A stretch of DNA of 64,000 nucleotides from VRUE01 sp963730315 (GCA_963730315.1 CAVSRD010000012.1:186001-250000), one strand, 5' to 3'. Counted from the first letter of the stretch, positions 50,495-59,684 are shown. Notes: generated from the sequence alone by a model not told the origin. Program-made: numbers and translations.

Positions 50495-51261
50495 GCATCG
50501 GCTTCGACATCGGCGAGGACGGAATCGCCACAATCACCCTCAACCGTCCTGAGGTGCTCAACGCGATGGACAGCGCGACCTACGCCGAAGTGACCGCGGC
50601 GGTCGAGCGAGTAGAGGACGATCCCGAGATCCGTCTCGGGATCGTCACGGGCGCCGGCGAGAGAGCCTTCTCCGCCGGCGCCGATCTGCGGGAGATGCAC
50701 GGCAACGAGGACGGCTCGGAGCCCTGGCGCGCCTGGCACCCGGATCGCTGGGACTTCGGCGTCCGCACCTCGAAGCCGATGATCGCAGCGGTTCATGGCT
50801 ACACCCTGGCCGGCGGCCTCGAGCTGGCGCTCGCCTGCGACATCCGGATCGCAGCGGAGGACGCGGTGTTCGGCTGTCCGGAGGTCAAGTGGAGCCTCCT
50901 GCACGGCTTCGGCGCGCTGCGTCTTCCGGCCATCGTGGGGCTCTCCAACGCGATGTCGATGCTGCTCACCGGCGAGCAGATCGACGCTCGCGAGGCCCAC
51001 CGGATCGGCCTGGTCAGCCAGGTGGTCCCCCGCGAGGAGCTGATCGAGCGGGCCCGGTCCACGGCAGCGCTCATCCTGCGCAACGGCGACGAAGCCGTGA
51101 TGATGACCAAAGAGCTGGCGCTGCAGGGCCTCGGCTGCCCGCTCGAGGGCGGGATGCGCCTGTACCGCGAGATGTTCCGGCGGGTCGCCGCGACCGACGA
51201 GCAGCAGGAGCGTCTCGGGACCTTCGGCCAGCGCAACGACGCAGCTCCACAGGAGGATTGA
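50491..51261 (+). CDS. Enoyl-CoA hydratase/isomerase family protein
   Basis: This 256-residue crotonase-fold protein has ITLNRPEVLNAMDSATYAE, the oxyanion-hole loop FSAGADLREMHG, AVHGYTLAGGLELALACDIRIA and the CoA-binding segment VFGCPEVKWSLLHGFGALRL. Glu in CPEVKW is in the expected catalytic position. The start is GTG overlapping the ligase stop (GTGA at 50491). Confidence 0.9.
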   Translation: MSIGFDIGEDGIATITLNRPEVLNAMDSATYAEVTAAVERVEDDPEIRLGIVTGAGERAFSAGADLREMHGNEDGSEPWRAWHPDRWDFGVRTSKPMIAAVHGYTLAGGLELALACDIRIAAEDAVFGCPEVKWSLLHGFGALRLPAIVGLSNAMSMLLTGEQIDAREAHRIGLVSQVVPREELIERARSTAALILRNGDEAVMMTKELALQGLGCPLEGGMRLYREMFRRVAATDEQQERLGTFGQRNDAAPQED

Positions 51262-51262
51262 G

Positions 51263-52114
51263 TTGACCGACGTGATCGACATCCGCATCCAGCCACCGAT
51301 GCGGGATGCCGACGATGATGAGCCGGTCGTGCCGACGCCGGAGTACGAGCGCTACAACGAGGTCTACGGGTTCGCCTCGCTTCTCAACCTGACCGCCCCC
51401 CAGCTGGTCGCCGAGATGGAGGCCAGCGGCGTGCGCGGGATCCTCCAAGCCGAGCACGAGTGGGGCACCGACGCCGAGTACAACGACCGTGTCGCGGATC
51501 TGGTTGGGCGCTTCCCGGACCGCTTTTCCTGCGGCTTCGCCTCCGTTGACCCGCGCGAGCCGATGGAGGCGGTGCGGGAGTTGAACCGTGCCCACTCGGA
51601 GCTGGGTCTGCGGGGTGCGATCTTCCAGCCCGGCTTCCTCAAGATCTCCCCCGCCGACGCCTGCTGCTACCCGATCTACTCCCGCTGCACCGAACTGGGG
51701 ATTCCAGTCGGCCTTCACACCGGTATCAACTTCTCCTCCCACGGTCCGATCGAGAACGGGCGACCGGGTCTTGTGGACAGGGTCGCCTGCGACTTCCCCG
51801 ACCTTACGATCATCTGCCATCACGGCGGCTGGCCCTGGCCCCATGAAGCGGTAGCGGTCGCCTGGAAGCACAACAACGTCTTCCTTGAGTTCGGCGCGAT
51901 CGCGCCTCGCTACCTGCAGGATCGCGGCGGCTGGGGAGACATTGTGCATTTCATGGACACAGTCCTGCGCGAACGGGTCCTTTTCGGCACCGATTGGCCG
52001 ATGCTCCGCTACGAACGAGCGTTCGAGGAGATCGATCAGCTTGAGCTCCGGGAGGAGGCGCGCCAGCGCTTCCTTCACGACAACGCTCAGGCGTTGCTCG
52101 AAAGGATCCTCTGA
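51263..52114 (+). CDS. Amidohydrolase-2 family TIM-barrel protein
   Basis: This 283-residue protein has the amidohydrolase-2 fold of decarboxylases such as ACMSD: SCGFASVDPREPM, GLRGAIFQPGF, GIPVGLHTG, IICHHGGWPWPHE and the Asp in VLFGTDWPM. The N-terminal metal motif HxH is replaced by R-I-Q (VIDIRIQPP), so it may bind a different metal or none. The TTG start at 51263 follows AGGAGG at a spacing of six, one base after the previous stop. Confidence 0.82.
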   Translation: MTDVIDIRIQPPMRDADDDEPVVPTPEYERYNEVYGFASLLNLTAPQLVAEMEASGVRGILQAEHEWGTDAEYNDRVADLVGRFPDRFSCGFASVDPREPMEAVRELNRAHSELGLRGAIFQPGFLKISPADACCYPIYSRCTELGIPVGLHTGINFSSHGPIENGRPGLVDRVACDFPDLTIICHHGGWPWPHEAVAVAWKHNNVFLEFGAIAPRYLQDRGGWGDIVHFMDTVLRERVLFGTDWPMLRYERAFEEIDQLELREEARQRFLHDNAQALLERIL

Positions 52115-52920
52115 TGGCCGCGGCGAGCCTCCCGGGGAGGGAGATCTTCGCGGGCGATACGGTCTCGGCCCGAGAGGATGGGGAGATCGCCTGGATCGTC
52201 CTCGGCGGCGAGCGGCCGTTCACCATCGACGAGGCCTTCCCGCGGGACTTCACGGCGGCGACGGAGTCGGTGGAGTCAAGCGACGCCCGCGCACTCGTCA
52301 TCACAGGAACCACGAAGGTCTTCTGCGCCGGCGCCAACCTTCGCCTCGGGCCGAAGCTGCGCGAACCAGAGTTCGCCCAGAACTGGCTGCGCACACAGCA
52401 CGAGGCCGTCGCGCGACTTGCCGAGTGCCGGCTGCCGACCGTGTCCGCCGTGCACGCCGCCGCGGCCGGCGCCGGCTGCAACCTGGCGATCGCCTGCGAC
52501 TACGTGGTCGCCGTTCACACCGCGCACTTCTCGCAGGCGTTCATCCGAATCGGCCTGGCGACAGACATGGGGAGCCTGTACCTGCTGCCGCGGCGCGTCG
52601 GCTTCCAGGTCGCCCGCGAGATGATGCTGACGGGTCGCGAAGTGGCAGGCGAGGAGGCTCTCCGCATCGGCCTCGCGGACGAGCTCTGCGACGACGGGAA
52701 GCTCCTTGCACGCGCACGGGAGGTGGCGGCTGCGCGCGCCGGCGGGCCGCTGGCCGCCTACGCGGCTGTGAAGCAGGGGCTTGCGAGGGGTGCCGCAATG
52801 CCGCTGCGCGACAGTCTCGACCTCGAAATGCGGCTGCAGCTAGAGGTAATGTCCGATCCGGACTTCGAGGAGGGGACCACCGCCTTCCTCGAGAAGCGCC
52901 CGCCCCGTTACGGCCACTGA
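52114..52920 (+). CDS. Enoyl-CoA hydratase/isomerase family protein
   Basis: This 268-residue crotonase-fold protein has IVLGGERPFTIDEAF, the oxyanion loop FCAGANLRLGPK, AVHAAAAGAGCNLAIACDYVV and the segment HFSQAFIRIGLATDMGSLYLL in which an Asp occupies one catalytic position instead of Glu. It is only loosely related to the enzyme at 50491, so the two likely act on different intermediates. The ATG overlaps the previous stop by one base. It ends the plus-strand operon. Confidence 0.88.
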   Translation: MAAASLPGREIFAGDTVSAREDGEIAWIVLGGERPFTIDEAFPRDFTAATESVESSDARALVITGTTKVFCAGANLRLGPKLREPEFAQNWLRTQHEAVARLAECRLPTVSAVHAAAAGAGCNLAIACDYVVAVHTAHFSQAFIRIGLATDMGSLYLLPRRVGFQVAREMMLTGREVAGEEALRIGLADELCDDGKLLARAREVAAARAGGPLAAYAAVKQGLARGAAMPLRDSLDLEMRLQLEVMSDPDFEEGTTAFLEKRPPRYGH

Positions 52921-53032
52921 ACGACCCTAGACCCGTTGTTGGGTTACGAACCCGCCGACTTGTGCCGATCGGTTCGACCGCGCCCGGGCCTAGGCGCGAC
53001 GGTCATCAATTGGTCGCCAAGCAGCCTCTGGC

Positions 53033-54289
53033 CTATGACGGCACGTCGGCACCAAACTTAGCGACCCGAATGTCGCAGCTACGGGCATGTGCCTCGAAGC
53101 CCTCAACGCGGCACTGGCGTGCGCAGATCTCACCGATGCGGCTGCTCGTTGTGCGGTCGCGGATCTCCTGGTGGGTGACGGTCTTGAGGAACTTGCCAAC
53201 CCACAGTCCGCCGCTGTAGCGAGCCGAGCCCCCAGTTGGCAGTATGTGGTTGGTACCGACCGTCTTGTCGCCGTAGGCCACGGTAGTGCCTTCCCCGAGG
53301 AAGATCGCCCCGTACTCGCGCATGCGCTCCAGATACCAGCGGGGCTCGTTCGTGAGTATCTCGACGTGCTCGTAGGCGAGGTCGTTGCCCTTGGCGACGG
53401 CCTGCTCAGGCGTTTCGACGATGTGGATCGCACCGTGCTCGGTCCAGGCGATGGAGGCGGTCTCGGCGGTCGGCAAGTCGGCAGCCAGCTGTCGCTCGAT
53501 CTCCCCCTCAACTCGTTCCGCCAGCTCCGGCGAGGTCGTCACCAAGACGGCCGGCGAGGTGGGTCCGTGCTCGGCTTGACCGATGAGATCAGCTGCGACG
53601 ATCTCGGGGTCCGCATCGCCGTCGGCGATGATCAGGATCTCAGTCGGACCAGCAAGAAGGTCAATGCCGACCTCCCCGAAGAGCTGCCGCTTGGCCTCCG
53701 CGACAAAGGCGTTGCCGGGCCCGACCAGCATCTCGACGCGAGCGATCGACTCGGTTCCCAAGGCCAGGGCCGCGAGGGCCTGGACGCCGCCGAGAACGTA
53801 GATTTCGTCCGCGCCGGCGAGGTGCATTGCTACAACCGTCGCGGCGGTCGGCCGACCTTCGAACGGAGGCGTGCAGGAAGCGACCCGGGGCACGCCGGCT
53901 ACCTTGGCGGTGACCACGCTCATGTGAGCAGACGCGACCATCGGATAGCGACCGCCGGGAACGTAGGTGCCAACATTGTCAACTGGTAGGTGGCGGTGTC
54001 CAAGGAAAACGCCGGGTAGAGTCTCGACCTCGAGGTCCGACATCGTCGCTCGCTGAGCTTCCGCGAAGCGGCGCACTTGGGCTTGGGCAAAGCGGATGTC
54101 CTCGATGGTCTGCGTATCGACCATCGCAACACATTCCTCGATTTGCTGGGCGCTGAGGCGGAAGCTCTCCGGCTCCCAGCTATCGAAACGTGCCGAGTAC
54201 TCGCGGACCGCTTGGTCACCGTGCGAGCGAACGTGCTCAATGATCGACGCGACAGTCTCGGCTACGGAGATAGGAGCCTTCGAAGCCAC
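53033..54289 (-). CDS. Histidinol dehydrogenase-like enzyme (HpsN-type)
   Basis: This 418-residue protein has the HisD fold: VDNVGTYVPGGRYPMVASAHM, VEMLVGPGNAFVAEAKRQLFG, GIDLLAGPTEILIIADG, the zinc motif IGQAEHGP (Q-x2-H), YEHVEILT (E-H pair) and YGDKTVGTNHILPTGG, with His in EAHARSC near the C-terminus. All four zinc or catalytic positions are kept. No other histidine genes lie nearby, and a sulfopropanediol dehydrogenase or other alcohol dehydrogenase role is more likely than histidine synthesis. The GTG start at 54289 is a best guess; GTG at 54337 would add 16 residues. Confidence 0.85.
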   Translation of the reverse strand: MASKAPISVAETVASIIEHVRSHGDQAVREYSARFDSWEPESFRLSAQQIEECVAMVDTQTIEDIRFAQAQVRRFAEAQRATMSDLEVETLPGVFLGHRHLPVDNVGTYVPGGRYPMVASAHMSVVTAKVAGVPRVASCTPPFEGRPTAATVVAMHLAGADEIYVLGGVQALAALALGTESIARVEMLVGPGNAFVAEAKRQLFGEVGIDLLAGPTEILIIADGDADPEIVAADLIGQAEHGPTSPAVLVTTSPELAERVEGEIERQLAADLPTAETASIAWTEHGAIHIVETPEQAVAKGNDLAYEHVEILTNEPRWYLERMREYGAIFLGEGTTVAYGDKTVGTNHILPTGGSARYSGGLWVGKFLKTVTHQEIRDRTTSSRIGEICARQCRVEGFEAHARSCDIRVAKFGADVPS

Positions 54290-54494
54290 GCATACGTGTT
54301 TATCAACTTTGGGAGATCGTCTGCGGACCGGGTCCACTGGGGCCGGAGTCGAAGTCGCGATCCCCGCTCGAGGGTCGCCGCGGTTCGCTTGAAACCGACG
54401 GCGCACCCGCTGCAAAGAGTGCCCGGGCGTGTTGCGGGTAGTAGGGAGGGCAGGAACCGAACCTCTGCAAGACCTCGATACGAGAAGGATCGAC

Positions 54495-55865
54495 ATGTTC
54501 ACCATGCCCACGGCAATTCCAAAGGCATTTCTTGGCGCGCTCGCGGCCGCGCTGCTCGGCGTCGCGCTCTCGGCACAGACGGCCGGCGCGACGTTCGCGG
54601 GCGGCAACGGCAGGATCGCCTTCGACAGCAACGCCGGCGGGGCCCTCAACGTCTACTCCGTCAACCCGGGCGGGACCGGGTTCGTCAACCTGACCGCCAC
54701 CTCGCCCGGCAACAGTTTCGAACCCTCTTTCTCCAGCGACGGCAGGAAGATCGCCTTCACGAGCGATCGCGACGGCAACTTCGAGATCTACGCAATGGCG
54801 TCGGATGGATCGGGCCAGACGAGGCTGACGAACGATCCGGCGTCGGACTACGGCCCGGCCTTTTCCCCCGACGGCAGGTGGATCGCCTTCGTCAGCGAAC
54901 GCGCCGGCGCCGCGGGCCCATGCTGCTCGAGAGCCGAGATCTACGTGATGAGGTCGGACGGGACCCACCAGACTCGGCTGACCAAGGTCCCGGGAGAGGA
55001 CTCCAACCCGACCTTCACCCCCAACGGCAAGTCGATCGTCTTCGATAGCCGCCGCGCCGGCTTCCCGCAGATCTGGGCGATCGGCGCCGACGGCTCCGTC
55101 CAGACCCAGATCACCAACGACCCCGCCGGGGGCTCGCAGCCCTCGGTGTCGCCCGCCGGCGACTGGGTGGCTTTCAGCAGCAACCGGGGCGGCAACCGCG
55201 ACATCTACGCCACGCCGCTCGTCGGTCGGGCCGAAGTGCGCCTCACGGCCGACCCCGGCGCCGACCAGGCGCCCGCATATTCGCCGGACGGGACCCGGAT
55301 CGCCTTCCAGTCCGATCGGGCCGGCAACAACGAGATCTACACGATGTCCAACTTCGGCGGCGACGTCGGTCGGCTCACCGTCGGGGCGCCGGTCGACGAG
55401 AACCCCGACTGGGGCCGTTCGTTGCTGATGTGCGGTCACCAGCAGGTCACGGTGCTCGGCACGACCGGGCACGACAGGTTGGTCGGCAGCCGCGGCGACG
55501 ACGTAATCATCGGGCTCGACGGCTCCGACCGGATCATCGGCGGCGCGGGCGACGACATCGTCTGCTCGGGCAAGGGGGACGACGTGATCACCGCCGGCTC
55601 TGGCGCCGACCTGGTGATCGCTCGCGCCGACGACGACGTCGTACGCGGGCGCGCCGGCGATGACAGGCTGTACGGCAGCTCGGGCAAAGACGTGCTCGAC
55701 GGCGGCCGCGGCGACGACCGGATCTGGGGGGTGGTCGGGCAGGACGTGCTGTTCGGCCGCGGCGGCGCGGACTTCCTCAACGGCGGGCCCGACCACGACT
55801 TCTGCAACGGAGCGCGCGGGACGGACCAAGGCAAGCGTTGCGAGAGGAGTGTCTCGATCCCGTAG
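54495..55865 (+). CDS. Secreted PD40 (TolB-like) beta-propeller with Ca-binding repeats
   Basis: This 456-residue exported protein has a signal peptide (residues 1-32, ending AGATFAGG). Residues 35-310 contain six PD40 propeller repeats such as SSDGRKIAFTSDRDGNFEIY, SPDGRWIAFVS and SPDGTRIAFQSDRAGN. Residues 320-440 hold RTX/hemolysin-type nonapeptides (GSRGDDVIIG, GGAGDDIVCS, GGRGDDRIWG, GRGGADFLNGGPDHD) that bind calcium outside the cell. This combination is common in Solirubrobacterales-like genomes. The ATG at 54495 follows GAGAAGGA. It could bind surface carbohydrate; the role is unknown. Confidence 0.85.
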   Translation: MFTMPTAIPKAFLGALAAALLGVALSAQTAGATFAGGNGRIAFDSNAGGALNVYSVNPGGTGFVNLTATSPGNSFEPSFSSDGRKIAFTSDRDGNFEIYAMASDGSGQTRLTNDPASDYGPAFSPDGRWIAFVSERAGAAGPCCSRAEIYVMRSDGTHQTRLTKVPGEDSNPTFTPNGKSIVFDSRRAGFPQIWAIGADGSVQTQITNDPAGGSQPSVSPAGDWVAFSSNRGGNRDIYATPLVGRAEVRLTADPGADQAPAYSPDGTRIAFQSDRAGNNEIYTMSNFGGDVGRLTVGAPVDENPDWGRSLLMCGHQQVTVLGTTGHDRLVGSRGDDVIIGLDGSDRIIGGAGDDIVCSGKGDDVITAGSGADLVIARADDDVVRGRAGDDRLYGSSGKDVLDGGRGDDRIWGVVGQDVLFGRGGADFLNGGPDHDFCNGARGTDQGKRCERSVSIP

Positions 55866-55938
55866 ACGGACGCGCACCACCTGCGGGCGAGCCTGAAAAG
55901 GCACAATCCGGGAGTGATGTGGGTACCCTACGGGCGCG

Positions 55939-56418
55939 GTGAATCAGAGCCTCGAAGCGACGCGGACCCCCGCGACAAGGCGACGCCCGACGATCGGCCG
56001 GGTTGCCGTCGCGCTCGTCGCGCTCGTTGCCTCTGCCCTCGCGCTGGCCGCCTGCGGCGGCTCCTCGAGCGCAGACGAAGCCAAGACGGCCGCCTGCGAC
56101 GCGGTCGCCGACATCGAACAGCAGGTCAATCAGCTGCAGGGCTACACGCTGTCCAACGTCACCGCCGAAAAGGTGAAATCCAACTTCAACGCGATCGAAT
56201 CCGATCTGGGGACGATCAGGACCTCCGTTCCCGAACTGGAAGGCACCCTCAAGAGTCAGCTGAAGGACGCGAACGAAGAATTCAGCACGCAGGTCCAAAG
56301 CACGATTTCGTCGCTCGGCAAGAGCACCTCGCTGGCTGGCGGAATCACCCAGCTCGAAACCGCCGCCGAAGACCTCGGGCGCGCCTACAAGCAAGCGTTC
56401 GCCAGCGTCAGCTGCTGA
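55939..56418 (+). CDS. Lipoprotein of unknown function
   Basis: This 159-residue protein from a GTG start has a signal peptide with the lipobox LAAC (near residue 39), followed by GSSSADEAKT. The mature part is mostly helical (VADIEQQVNQLQGYTLSNV, NFNAIESDLGTIRT, LEGTLKSQLKDANEEF) and may form a coiled-coil bundle. I do not recognise a family. It ends 39 bases before the stop of the convergent photolyase gene. Confidence 0.72.
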   Translation: MNQSLEATRTPATRRRPTIGRVAVALVALVASALALAACGGSSSADEAKTAACDAVADIEQQVNQLQGYTLSNVTAEKVKSNFNAIESDLGTIRTSVPELEGTLKSQLKDANEEFSTQVQSTISSLGKSTSLAGGITQLETAAEDLGRAYKQAFASVSC

Positions 56419-56457
56419 TCGCAAAGGCCCGATCCCGGAGCCGTCTCGCCAGGACCC

Positions 56458-57819
56458 TCACCCGGCGGCGCGGCGCTCGAGGAACTCAGCCGCGGCCTGC
56501 CTGTGGTCGACGACGGGGTCCGGATAGTCGAGCGCCCGGCGCTCCGCGGAGCGGAGCAGCCAGGGCTCGTGCACGGCCCGCCCAGGGATGCCCGCGAGCT
56601 CCGGGAGGTAACGGCGCACATAGTCGCCCGCGGGGTCGAAGCGATGCGCCTGTCGGAGCGGGTTGAGCACCCGGTTGGGCCGGGTGTCGTTGCCGGTGCC
56701 GGCCACCCACTGCCAGTTGCCGACGTTGCTGGCCAGGTCGGCGTCGGCGAGCAGCACAGCGAAATGGGCGGCGCCCAGCCGCCAGTCGAGGTAGAGGGTC
56801 TTGCTGAGGAACGAGGCGACGACCATGCGGGCGCGGTTGTGCATGAAGCCCTCGCGCGCGAGCTGCCGCATCCCGGCGTCGACGATCGGGTAGCCGCTGC
56901 GCCCCTCCCTCCACGCCCCGGCCAGGCGCCCGCTGTGCCGCCAGCGATCGCCACGCGGCCGGTAGTCGGCGTGCGGCAGGTCGGGCCGGGCGGCCAGCAC
57001 CTGGCGGTGGAAGTCGCGCCAGCAGAGTTGGCGGGCGAAGGGCTCCCCGCCGGGGCGTCCCTCGACCCGCGCCAGCACCGCCGCCGGCGAGAGGCAGCCG
57101 AAGTGCAGGTCGGCGCCGAGCCGCGAGGTGGCGTCCGCGGCGAGGTCGTCGCGGCGCTCCTCGTAGGGCCCGAGCCCGGAGCGCAGCCAGCGCTCGAGGC
57201 GGCGGCGCGCGGCGCCTTCGCCGCCGCGGGGCAGATCGGGCGACGGCGTGCCCGCGGTAAGGTCGGCCAGCGTCGGGACGCGCCCGGCGCGGACGCCGTC
57301 CGGCAGTGGCAGCCGCCGTGGAGCGGGCAGCGGGGCGCGGCGCGGCTGCCCGCTCCAGACACGCCAGTAGGGAGTGAAGACGCGGTAGTGGTCGCCGCTC
57401 TGCGGCGCCACCGCGCCCGGCTCGACCACGCCGGCCCCGGGGAAGCTCCGCAGCCGCACCCGCGCCCGCCCGCAGGCCGCCGCCAGCCGCTCCCGTCTGC
57501 GGAGCGCGTAGGCGCCGACGTCATCGCTCAGGTGGATCGCCTCGGCGCCGCACTCCCCCGCCAGCCCCAGCGCCTTCTCAACCGGGTCGCCGCAGCGCAC
57601 GACGAGCCTCCCGCCCCGCTCGCGAAGCGAGCGGTCGAGGTCGCGCAGGCTGTCGAGCAGGAAGGCCAGCCGGTTCGGGGAGCCGCAGCTACCCCGCAGC
57701 AGCGCCCGGTCGAGCACGAACAGCGGCACGATCCGATCCACCTCGCGGGCGGCGGCGGCGAGCGCCGGCTGGTCGCGGATCCTAAGGTCCCGGGTGAAGA
57801 GGACGAGGGCGCAGCTCAC
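56458..57819 (-). CDS. phr: Deoxyribodipyrimidine photolyase
   Basis: This 453-residue DNA repair flavoprotein has the N-terminal photolyase domain (ALVLFTRDLRIRDQPAL, FVLDRALL) and the C-terminal FAD-binding domain with ATSRLGADLHFGCLSP, WRDFHRQV, GYPIVDAGMRQLAREGFMHN, RARMVVASFLSKTL and GNWQWVAGTGND. It should reverse cyclobutane pyrimidine dimers with blue light. The GTG start at 57819 overlaps the upstream epimerase stop by four bases (GTGA), and ALVLFTRDLR begins right after it. Confidence 0.93.
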   Translation of the reverse strand: MSCALVLFTRDLRIRDQPALAAAAREVDRIVPLFVLDRALLRGSCGSPNRLAFLLDSLRDLDRSLRERGGRLVVRCGDPVEKALGLAGECGAEAIHLSDDVGAYALRRRERLAAACGRARVRLRSFPGAGVVEPGAVAPQSGDHYRVFTPYWRVWSGQPRRAPLPAPRRLPLPDGVRAGRVPTLADLTAGTPSPDLPRGGEGAARRRLERWLRSGLGPYEERRDDLAADATSRLGADLHFGCLSPAAVLARVEGRPGGEPFARQLCWRDFHRQVLAARPDLPHADYRPRGDRWRHSGRLAGAWREGRSGYPIVDAGMRQLAREGFMHNRARMVVASFLSKTLYLDWRLGAAHFAVLLADADLASNVGNWQWVAGTGNDTRPNRVLNPLRQAHRFDPAGDYVRRYLPELAGIPGRAVHEPWLLRSAERRALDYPDPVVDHRQAAAEFLERRAAG

Positions 57820-58700
57820 CGGCGGCGTTCCTCCGCGAGCGCCCGACGCAGCGTCTCGTCGAACGGCTCCGGGGAGATCCCGAACGGCTCGGCGCCGGAG
57901 GGGTCGGTGACGACGGTTGCCGTGGTCAGCCCCTCGACCAGGGGGCGCGCCACGCTGGTGTCGACCGGGGTGACCAGGCCGAGCCACAGCGAGGACAGCC
58001 AGGGCGTGACGAAGGGGACCGGGAGCTTCGGCCGCGGGCGCTTGCCCATCGCCAGCGCCATCCGGTCGAGCATCTCCGCGTAGGTGAGGACGTCCGGGCC
58101 GCCGATCTGCACCTCCCGGCCCGCCGACTCAGGCACCTCGGGGGCGCGGCGCAGGTACTCGATCGTCGCCTCGATCCCGATCGGCTGCGTCGCCGTGTGC
58201 AGCCAGGCGGGAGCGATCATCACCGGCAGCCGGCCGACCAGGTAGCGCAGCGTCCGGTAGGACTCGCTGTCCGCGCCGACCACCATCGCCGCCCGGAAGT
58301 AGGTGAGCGGCGGGCCCTCGGCGGCAAGGGCGCGCGCCGTCTCGTGGCGGCTGCGCAGGTGCTTGGAGGCGCCCTTGTCGCCGAGCCCGCCCAGATAAAC
58401 CACCCGCCTGACCCCCTCGCGCCGCGCCATCCGGGCGAAGTTGGCCGCAGCGGCGCGCTCGCGCTCCTCGAAGCCGGCCCCGCCGGACATCGCGTGCACT
58501 AGGTAGTAGGCGACGTCGACCCCCTCCCCCGCCCCCTCGAGGCTGGCCGCGTCGGTGACGTCGCCGACCCACAGCTCGGCGCCCAGCTCCTCCAACCGCC
58601 CAGCCCGGGCGCGATCGCGGACCAGGCACCTGACCGGACCTGATCCGGCCAGCGCCCCCGCCAGCCGGCCGCCGATGAAGCCGGTCGCTCCTGCGATCAA
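57816..58700 (-). CDS. NAD(P)H-binding epimerase-like protein (atypical SDR)
   Basis: This 294-residue atypical short-chain dehydrogenase has the Rossmann start IAGATGFIGGRLAGAL, RCLVRDRARAGRLEELGAELW, GVDVAYYLVHAMSG and RRVVYLGGLGD. It resembles NDUFA9/YbjT-type proteins that bind NAD(P). The start at 58700 is TTG; no ATG lies upstream in frame. It is translationally coupled to photolyase, an association I recall in light-regulated clusters of other bacteria. It is divergent from the SRPBCC gene with 63 bases between. Confidence 0.84.
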   Translation of the reverse strand: MIAGATGFIGGRLAGALAGSGPVRCLVRDRARAGRLEELGAELWVGDVTDAASLEGAGEGVDVAYYLVHAMSGGAGFEERERAAAANFARMARREGVRRVVYLGGLGDKGASKHLRSRHETARALAAEGPPLTYFRAAMVVGADSESYRTLRYLVGRLPVMIAPAWLHTATQPIGIEATIEYLRRAPEVPESAGREVQIGGPDVLTYAEMLDRMALAMGKRPRPKLPVPFVTPWLSSLWLGLVTPVDTSVARPLVEGLTTATVVTDPSGAEPFGISPEPFDETLRRALAEERRR

Positions 58701-58763
58701 CGTGCTCTGCGAGATGTGCCAACGCTACCCGAGCGAGGTCGGCGGCCTGAAAGACTGGCGCCC

Positions 58764-59225
58764 GTGCGCGAGCACCTCCTGCAACGCAGGCAGCGCGTCC
58801 CGGTCCCGCCCGAGCGCGCCTTTGACTTCTACGCCGACGCGCTCAACCTCGAGCCGATGACGCCCCCTTGGCTCCACTTCCGAGTGACGACACCGGGTCC
58901 GATCACGATGGGTGCCGGCACGTTGCTCGACTACCGGCTGCGCCTGCACGGCGCCCCGATCCGCTGGCAGACGCGGATCGAGACCTGGGAGCCGCCGCTG
59001 CGCTTCAGCGACACCCAGGTCCATGGCCCTTACTTCCTCTGGGAGCACACCCACGAATTCGAGCCCGACGGCGAGGGCGGCTGCGAGATGCGCGACACCG
59101 TCCGCTACGCGATCCCCCTCGGCGCGCTCGGGGAGCTGGCCCACCGCCTCTTCGTGCGCCGCGACCTCGAGCGCATCTTCGACTTCCGCCGCGACGCCTT
59201 CGCGGCACATTTTCAAGGCTCTTAG
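58764..59225 (+). CDS. SRPBCC-family protein
   Basis: This 153-residue protein from GTG 58764 has the START/SRPBCC pattern: VPVPPERAFDFYADALNLEPM, TPPWLHFRVTT, DYRLRLHGAPIRWQTRIE, DTQVHGPYFLWEHTHEFE and VRYAIPLGALGELAHRLF. Proteins of this exact type (ligand-binding, 150 residues) are often encoded beside photolyase and the epimerase gene. An ATG is absent; GTG at 58764 precedes the conserved start. Intergenic DNA 59226-59500 after it shows no clear feature. Confidence 0.86.
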   Translation: MREHLLQRRQRVPVPPERAFDFYADALNLEPMTPPWLHFRVTTPGPITMGAGTLLDYRLRLHGAPIRWQTRIETWEPPLRFSDTQVHGPYFLWEHTHEFEPDGEGGCEMRDTVRYAIPLGALGELAHRLFVRRDLERIFDFRRDAFAAHFQGS

Positions 59226-59499
59226 CCGCCGCCAAGCTCACACCGCAGGCCGGCGGCGTTGTCGCCGGGTCGCCTGAGGGCAAGACCGAGCAACGGATCA
59301 ATTTCCCACCAAGCTCGTCGCCGAGGCAATCCACCTGACGACCGCCGAGCGAGCCGCTTCCTAGGTCGGTGTTCCGCCCCGGTGTGTGGGTTTGTGGGAA
59401 TCAACTGATGCGCGCTTGCGAGCCGACGTTAGCCTAAGAATCAGCCATAAGGGAGGTGCCGCAACCCTGTGGTTAGGGCCGTCGTAGGTGCTCCCAACA

Positions 59500-59652
59500 C
59501 CGCGGCGGCCCGCTTTGTCGGAGTCCGCCGCGAGCATGGAGCGCGCTGTAACCACCTCGCTCAACGTCCCCGCGCCAAGCGGCAAGCTCCTCGCCCAGCT
59601 GCGCGGGGTGCAGAGGTCGCTCCCAGGCGCGCAGGACGTCGGGGATACGCAA
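59500..59652 (-). pseudogene. Decayed MerR/CarH-type regulator fragment
   Basis: On the minus strand, from a TTG at 59652, the frame reads LRIPDVLRAWERPLHPAQL and later VERGGYSALHARGG. These match the DNA-binding domain of the CarH-type gene at 28807-29736 (RLRI, then PDVLRAWERRYG and GGYRLF), but about ten residues around the first helix and the rest of the protein are missing. The fragment has the same position and orientation relative to the promoter at 59678 as the intact regulator has at 29780. Confidence 0.75.
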
Positions 59653-59655
59653 CCT

Positions 59656-59684
59656 TAGACAGAGATTAAATCTACCCTTGACAG
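59656..59684 (+). promoter_or_regulatory. CarH-type operator at the TspO locus
   Basis: TAGACAG (59656), a degenerate TAAATCT (59667) and TTGACAG (59678) keep the 11-bp phase of the array at 29758-29786, and the third again overlaps the -35. A second inverted pair GTGTCGA (59706) and CTGTCCA (59717) is also 11 bp apart. Confidence 0.55.

Noticed and set aside
53033..54289. Biosynthetic histidinol dehydrogenase of a his operon
   Set aside because: No other histidine genes are nearby and the neighbours are catabolic.
54490..55860. Minus-strand open frame opposite the PD40/Ca-repeat gene
   Set aside because: Its repeated Val/Asp pattern is just the complement of the PD40 and GGxGxD codons.
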